Shown in pieces: positions 60,815 through 64,000 of a DNA stretch of 64,000 nucleotides. Where the stretch lies: contig JBAZWJ010000004.1 in assembly GCA_041660385.1 (NCBI GenBank), forward strand, positions 1 through 64,000, in the 5' to 3' direction. The notes below the pieces were generated by a model that saw only the letters and a program-made list of their open reading frames with translations, was not told where the DNA came from and ran no database searches. The stretch comes from DYJE01 sp041660385 (lineage in GTDB: Bacteria > Desulfobacterota > Desulfobacteria > Desulfobacterales > Desulfolunaceae). The position numbers and the translations under genes are program-made. Numbering within the stretch: the stretch's first letter is position 1; every line of letters begins with the position of its first letter.

Positions 60815-61054
60815 ATGGAAACACTAAAAGAAACCTTTCACGAATTTGTGGTTTGTATCGATAACGGGCATTATCCGGCGTCGTTGGAACAGCACAAAAT
60901 TTACAGGGCTCTTCCCGATGATGATGCGGAAGCTGAAGGGGATATCCGAATTATTGATGAAAGTGGGGAAGACTACCTTTACCCCGCCTTATTTTTTGTG
61001 CCTATCGATTTGCCACGGTCTGTCGAACAGTCGTTCCGGCACGTCAGCAAGTGA
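60815..61054 (+). CDS. Small protein B of a two-gene unit
   Basis: A 79-residue acidic protein beginning METLKETFHEFVVCIDNGHYPASLE, then YRALPDDDAEAEGDIRIIDESGEDYLYPALFFVPIDLP. The pattern ESGEDYLYP looks like a small beta-barrel core. Acidic charge is opposite to that of protein A (basic), which suits a complex. The start is three bases past the gene A stop. Function unknown. Confidence 0.65.
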   Translation: METLKETFHEFVVCIDNGHYPASLEQHKIYRALPDDDAEAEGDIRIIDESGEDYLYPALFFVPIDLPRSVEQSFRHVSK

Positions 61055-61090
61055 GAACTGTACTGTAGGCTGACTGTGACATACCCTTAA

Positions 61091-62404
61091 CTATAATAAT
61101 GCATCCGCAAATTCCCGTGGATCAAAATCCCTGAGATCCTCAATCTGTTCACCCACACCAATATAAGAAATGGGAATGCCCAGGCTGTGACTGATGCCGA
61201 TGACGATGCCGCCTTTGGCTGTGCCGTCCAGTTTGGTGAGGGCGATGTTTGTTACGCCGATGGCTTCGTTGAAAAGCTTTGCCTGTTGAAGGGCGTTCTG
61301 ACCGGTGGTAGCGTCGAGCACCATCAGGGTTTCGTGGGGAGCATCGGGAATTTTTGATGAGACGATGCGCTGAATTTTTTTCAATTCTTCCATCAGGTTC
61401 TTTTTGGTGTGCAGCCGTCCAGCCGTATCAATGATCACGATGTCCACCGCCCGGGAAACCGCCGCTTCAATTCCGTCAAAGGCCACAGATGCAGGGTCGG
61501 AGTTGTCTTTGTGACGCACGATGTCTGCACCGGAACGCTCGGCCCATATGGCCAGTTGCTCCGATGCGGCAGCCCGGAACGTATCGGCGGCAACGATCAG
61601 AACCTTTTTTCCCTCTCCCATGAAACGGGCCGTCAGTTTTCCGATGGTGGTGGTTTTACCCACGCCGTTCACACCAATCACCATGATGACTTTGGGTTTT
61701 GGCGGTGTCTGGCCCGCTGATTTTTTTTCAAGATTGATGATGCTGAAAATCTCCTGACGGATGATCTGTTTCAGATCGTCCGGCCCGCTGATTTCCGAAC
61801 GACGTCCTTTCAGGGATTCAATCAGCTTCATGGATGTTTCCACACCCACATCCGCCGTAATCAGCATTTCCTCAAGCTCTTCCAGTTTATCGTCGTCCAG
61901 ATTACCGCCCCCGGAGAACAAGCCGTCCATTTTTTCTGACAGAGCTTTTCTTGTTTTTTCAAGTCCGCTTCGGATGCTTCTTAAAATTCCTGCGGGTTTT
62001 TCTGGTTCCCGCTCCTTTGTTTCAAGAACAGTCGCTTTCGGGGTGGTTTCATGGATATCGCTATCCGTTTCTAAACTTGGAGCGTGATCCTCATTGGAAA
62101 TGATCTCAATCTCCACGTCCTCACGGTCATCGGGCCGTGATTTTTTAGACATTTTTCTGATAAGCCAGCCCACAAGCATCAGAACGAGAGCCAGGATGAA
62201 AACAGCGGACATGGCAAATATCCATGCTGTGACGCCGCGCTCAAGGCCGGTCAGCCCTTCAAGTTTGACAAGCCAGGGATCGGTGATCTGGAACAGCCGC
62301 TGGAAAAACACAGGCAAGTTTGAACCGGTGGGCGCTGGAGCATGGCCAGTACCGGGAATTTCCGCTGCGAGAGAAAAAAACGTTTGGGTTGTAAATAAGC
62401 TCAT
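61091..62404 (-). CDS. ftsY: Signal recognition particle receptor FtsY, membrane-anchored form
   Basis: A 437-residue SRP receptor GTPase. The NG domain is intact: G1 GVNGVGKTTT (near 245), G2 DTFRAAASEQL, G3 DTAGRLHTKKNLMEEL (near 330), G4 TKLDGTAKGG (near 395). Before it lies an acidic A-domain (about 95-155). Unusually, residues 1-23 look like a signal sequence (MSLFTTQTFFSLAAEI) and residues 60-82 a TM helix (WIFAMSAVFILALVLMLVGWLI), so it is anchored by an N-terminal membrane segment, as in some actinobacteria and delta groups, rather than peripheral as in E. coli. Confidence 0.93.
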   Translation of the reverse strand: MSLFTTQTFFSLAAEIPGTGHAPAPTGSNLPVFFQRLFQITDPWLVKLEGLTGLERGVTAWIFAMSAVFILALVLMLVGWLIRKMSKKSRPDDREDVEIEIISNEDHAPSLETDSDIHETTPKATVLETKEREPEKPAGILRSIRSGLEKTRKALSEKMDGLFSGGGNLDDDKLEELEEMLITADVGVETSMKLIESLKGRRSEISGPDDLKQIIRQEIFSIINLEKKSAGQTPPKPKVIMVIGVNGVGKTTTIGKLTARFMGEGKKVLIVAADTFRAAASEQLAIWAERSGADIVRHKDNSDPASVAFDGIEAAVSRAVDIVIIDTAGRLHTKKNLMEELKKIQRIVSSKIPDAPHETLMVLDATTGQNALQQAKLFNEAIGVTNIALTKLDGTAKGGIVIGISHSLGIPISYIGVGEQIEDLRDFDPREFADALL

Positions 62405-62760
62405 ATCGGACCTATGAATAAATGTTTTTGTATGATTAAATTTAACAATGAAAGCCTCGATAACATCGGCTAAGACCTTTAAAACCTGCCCACGTCATTG
62501 ACTTTGAAAATCATCAAGGCCCCAAGAACCTATTCCAGGAACTCTGAATAGTCAACAGGGAATTCGCTGAAAAGATAGGGTTTTTAATTGCTTTTAGAGA
62601 AAGATATAAAATCAGCGAGGTCTTTATCTGTACTGATATTGATTCGTGTTTTTGCCATAATGCCCTCCACGTTAATGATCTGTTTCCATTATGTGTACAA
62701 TAGGAAAATGTCAATCATTGGCATCTTTGGTTATGGCGACTATGAATGGGGTCAAGAGAA
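62405..62760. other. 356-base spacer between ftsY and yoeB
   Basis: Holds only the 24-codon frame at 62584-62658 and no clear promoter. A 66-codon frame on the same strand in another phase (62514-62714) is not protein-like. Confidence 0.5.
62584..62658 (-). pseudogene. Possible relic of an antitoxin gene
   Basis: A 24-codon frame, MAKTRINISTDKDLADFISF then stop, with a strong ribosome site (GGAGGG). The start is like a ribbon-helix-helix antitoxin beta-strand (MxKTRINISxDxDLxxFI). The same phase continues after the TAA as a plausible tail ending SEFPVDYSEFLE, so it may be a nonsense-broken antitoxin. The assignment rests on a short match. Confidence 0.35.
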
Positions 62761-63021
62761 TTAATAGTGGTATCTGCATGAAATGACCGTCAAAAAATCA
62801 TCATCAACGGCATAGACAAAACGATTGGTATCATCGATCCGTCGGGACCAGAATCCTGATAAATTTTCCCGAAGAGGCTCCGGTTTTCCGATACCATCAA
62901 AGGGATTCCGCAGGGCATCATCAATCACCCTGTTGATTCGCTTGAACGTTTTTTTATCCTGGGATTGCCAGTAAATATAATCCGTCCAGGCCTCATCCGT
63001 CCAGGCGAGCTTCCTATTCAT
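62761..63021 (-). CDS. yoeB: YoeB-family toxin (mRNA interferase)
   Basis: An 86-residue RelE-fold toxin that cleaves mRNA at the ribosome. LAWTDEAWTDYIYWQSQDKKTFKRIN, GIGKPEPLRENLSGFWSRRIDDTNRFVYAV and ISCRYHY match YoeB, with the catalytic Glu in KPEPL and Arg, His and Tyr at the C-terminal end. It overlaps yefM by eight bases, antitoxin first. Confidence 0.95.
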   Translation of the reverse strand: MNRKLAWTDEAWTDYIYWQSQDKKTFKRINRVIDDALRNPFDGIGKPEPLRENLSGFWSRRIDDTNRFVYAVDDDFLTVISCRYHY

Positions 63022-63268
63022 TTATAATCTCTCGCACCTGGATGCTCCCGCTTTTGTACTGTTCTACGGATTTGATGAGATGGGCGGCATTCGCGGGAGA
63101 ACGCAGCAAGTGAAACGTTTCCATATAACTGTTGAACGTTTCCAATGACATCACAACCGCGTCTTCGGAATCCCTGCGGGTGATGATGGTATAATCAGCA
63201 TCCTTGATGACCTGATCTAAAACGGATTTCAAATTGTTTCTGGCTTCGCTGAAATTAATAATTCTCAT
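63014..63268 (-). CDS. yefM: YefM-family antitoxin
   Basis: An 84-residue Phd/YefM antitoxin (start at the ATG at 63268; the longer frame to 63301 runs over the operator). MRIINFSEARNNLKSVLDQVIKDADYTIITRRDSEDAVVMSLE is the DNA-binding dimer fold; the C-terminal tail (about 55-84) binds and silences YoeB. Translation is coupled to yoeB. Confidence 0.95.
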   Translation of the reverse strand: MRIINFSEARNNLKSVLDQVIKDADYTIITRRDSEDAVVMSLETFNSYMETFHLLRSPANAAHLIKSVEQYKSGSIQVREIINE

Positions 63269-63279
63269 GATACACCCCG

Positions 63280-63344
63280 ACTTGTTCAAATTATGGGACA
63301 AGTATAATTACTTTCCATAAACATGTCCACTTGTTTGTACAAGT
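63280..63344 (-). promoter_or_regulatory. Operator/promoter of yefM-yoeB
   Basis: Two ACTTGT/ACAAGT inverted pairs (63280-63303 and 63329-63344) flank the region; the second contains TGTACA (63336-63341), the core bound by E. coli YefM. A TATACT -10 on the minus strand lies at 63301-63306. Fits autorepression by the complex. Confidence 0.5.
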
Positions 63345-63633
63345 ACCATGTAATTAGTCGTCTTCATAGAGTTAAGCATGGCGTCCCCGTACGGAATTCC
63401 ATAATATATTCAATGTAATAAAATGTTTGCAACTTTTAAGTTGCCTTTAATATTAATAGTTGTTTTTCTTTTTAGAAATAATTTTGTCAATAATACAGAA
63501 GGACAATAAATAGCAGAAAGATAAGGGCAACATATTTTGATTCATTGCACTTGGCACTGAGAATGTTGAGTTTACCCCAATAACATGTGCCTTGTTTTAT
63601 GTATATTTACTACCACATGATGGTTAAGGGAGT
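63302..63633. other. 332-base AT-rich spacer
   Basis: Beyond the yefM operator (to 63344) nothing is recognised; very AT-rich (63411-63480), no palindrome larger than ten bases. A GGGAG lies before the lipoprotein start. Confidence 0.5.
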
Positions 63634-63993
63634 ATGAAATTGAATTCAATTGAAAGAGGTGGTTTTTCAAAGCTATTTTTAGTTTACTGTTTTGCTTTAT
63701 TTATTTTTGCTGGGTGTAGCGATGGGAGCAGTCCAACCCTTTCAACTATAACTGTCACCCCAGCAAGCCCAAATATAGCATTGGGGGCTACCCAGCAATT
63801 AAATGCGACAGGAACCTTTTCTGACAATACAACAAAGGATCTGACGACCTCAGTGACTTGGAATTCAGATAGTACAGCAGTTGCCACAATTGCAACCGGT
63901 GGTTTAGTCACTACGGTAACGACGGGGTCAACCACAATTACAGCGACTTCTGGAAGTGTTTCAGGAATTGCCACACTTACTGTTTCCTCATGA
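63634..63993 (+). CDS. Lipoprotein with one Big_2 (Ig-like) domain
   Basis: A 119-residue exported protein: signal peptide (about 1-27) ending in the lipobox LFIFAGC, so Cys28 is the lipidated residue. Residues 34-118 are one bacterial Ig-like group 2 domain: TITVTPASPNIALGATQQLNATGTF, SVTWNSDSTAVATI and GSTTITATSGSVSGIATLTV. It stops right after one domain (TGA at 63991-63993), whereas such proteins usually carry several copies, so it could be a truncated member. Base use is similar to the AT-rich spacer before it and unlike the rest of the window, which hints at transfer. Confidence 0.8.
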   Translation: MKLNSIERGGFSKLFLVYCFALFIFAGCSDGSSPTLSTITVTPASPNIALGATQQLNATGTFSDNTTKDLTTSVTWNSDSTAVATIATGGLVTTVTTGSTTITATSGSVSGIATLTVSS

Positions 63994-64000
63994 CAAAGCA

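Noticed and set aside
62514..62714. 66-codon frame after ftsY
   Set aside because: No family match; it is out of phase with the short frame that has the ribosome site.
1..63993. tRNA, rRNA, tmRNA or SRP RNA genes
   Set aside because: I looked through the spacers on both strands and saw no cloverleaf ends or conserved rRNA or SRP segments.

Overview
The window (about 47-48% GC by eye, with one 10-base assembly gap at 41356-41365) reads as the chromosome of a Gram-negative, motile, fatty-acid-oxidising anaerobe, most likely a Desulfobacterota member close to the Desulfobacterales. This is inferred from gene content: a FadN-type beta-oxidation fusion with thiolase partners, two large acyl-CoA dehydrogenases, an acetate transporter behind a sigma-54 promoter, many sigma-54 activators and two-component proteins, an AmmeMemoRadiSam protein and QueF. 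No rRNA, tRNA or CRISPR array was recognised.

Layout. 1-811: the 3' end of the window edge cuts a cas1 gene. 1105-3220: a Ser/Thr kinase with a C-terminal DUF1566 domain, preceded by a YfcE-like phosphoesterase. 3540-10851: signalling block: a CHASE4 sensor with a decayed kinase core, an overlapping receiver-histidine kinase, a NifA-like activator, a PAS sigma-54 activator and the acetate transporter it probably controls. 10964-13175: cell-wall transglycosylase and a PHP phosphatase. 13269-16994: radA, rlmE, yebC, yebG and a TrpR-family repressor. 17027-18674: motAB. 19053-22761: cyclophilin, SCP2-like protein, MORN-repeat protein, glycosyltransferase, HAD protein. 23043-28256: hisD, then the fadN-thiolase operon with two TetR-type palindromes upstream. 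28996-33087: a tight plus-strand run of an alpha/alpha-toroid protein, a hexapeptide acyltransferase interrupted by one in-frame TGA, a small unknown protein, a DUF1848 protein and dusB. 33105-38039: queF, a membrane peptide, an Asn-rich protein, then HNH-era-engB-hisG-hisI on the minus strand. 38396-45298: PBP1A, a receiver-domain relic, DUF503, AmrB, a CoA-disulfide-reductase-type flavoprotein and a Cys-rich ferredoxin-like protein. 45401-52749: second thiolase, NRDE protein, AraC regulator and two acyl-CoA dehydrogenases. 53231-57726: chemoreceptor, secreted S15 hydrolase, HU. 58247-63993: a dynamin-like GTPase, two small paired genes, ftsY, a yefM-yoeB toxin-antitoxin pair and a Big_2 lipoprotein.

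How it fits together. Acyl-CoA dehydrogenases (49137, 50935), FadN (25839) and thiolases (24623, 45401) make a complete fatty acyl-CoA oxidation route, under likely control of a TetR-type repressor (palindromes at 28311 and 28637) and of the divergent AraC protein (47816). Histidine biosynthesis is split (hisD at 23043; hisG-hisI at 36778-38039).

The most unusual non-coding signals are large palindromic elements that begin exactly on a stop codon (22757-22962 and 41349-41490, the second containing the assembly gap) and a scattered family of GGGYRGGTT/AACCCRCCC hairpins (3318, 19666, 22984). No clearly new multi-gene system is proven here; the best candidates are the 28996-33087 cluster, the paired small genes behind the dynamin-like GTPase, and the two large palindromes.
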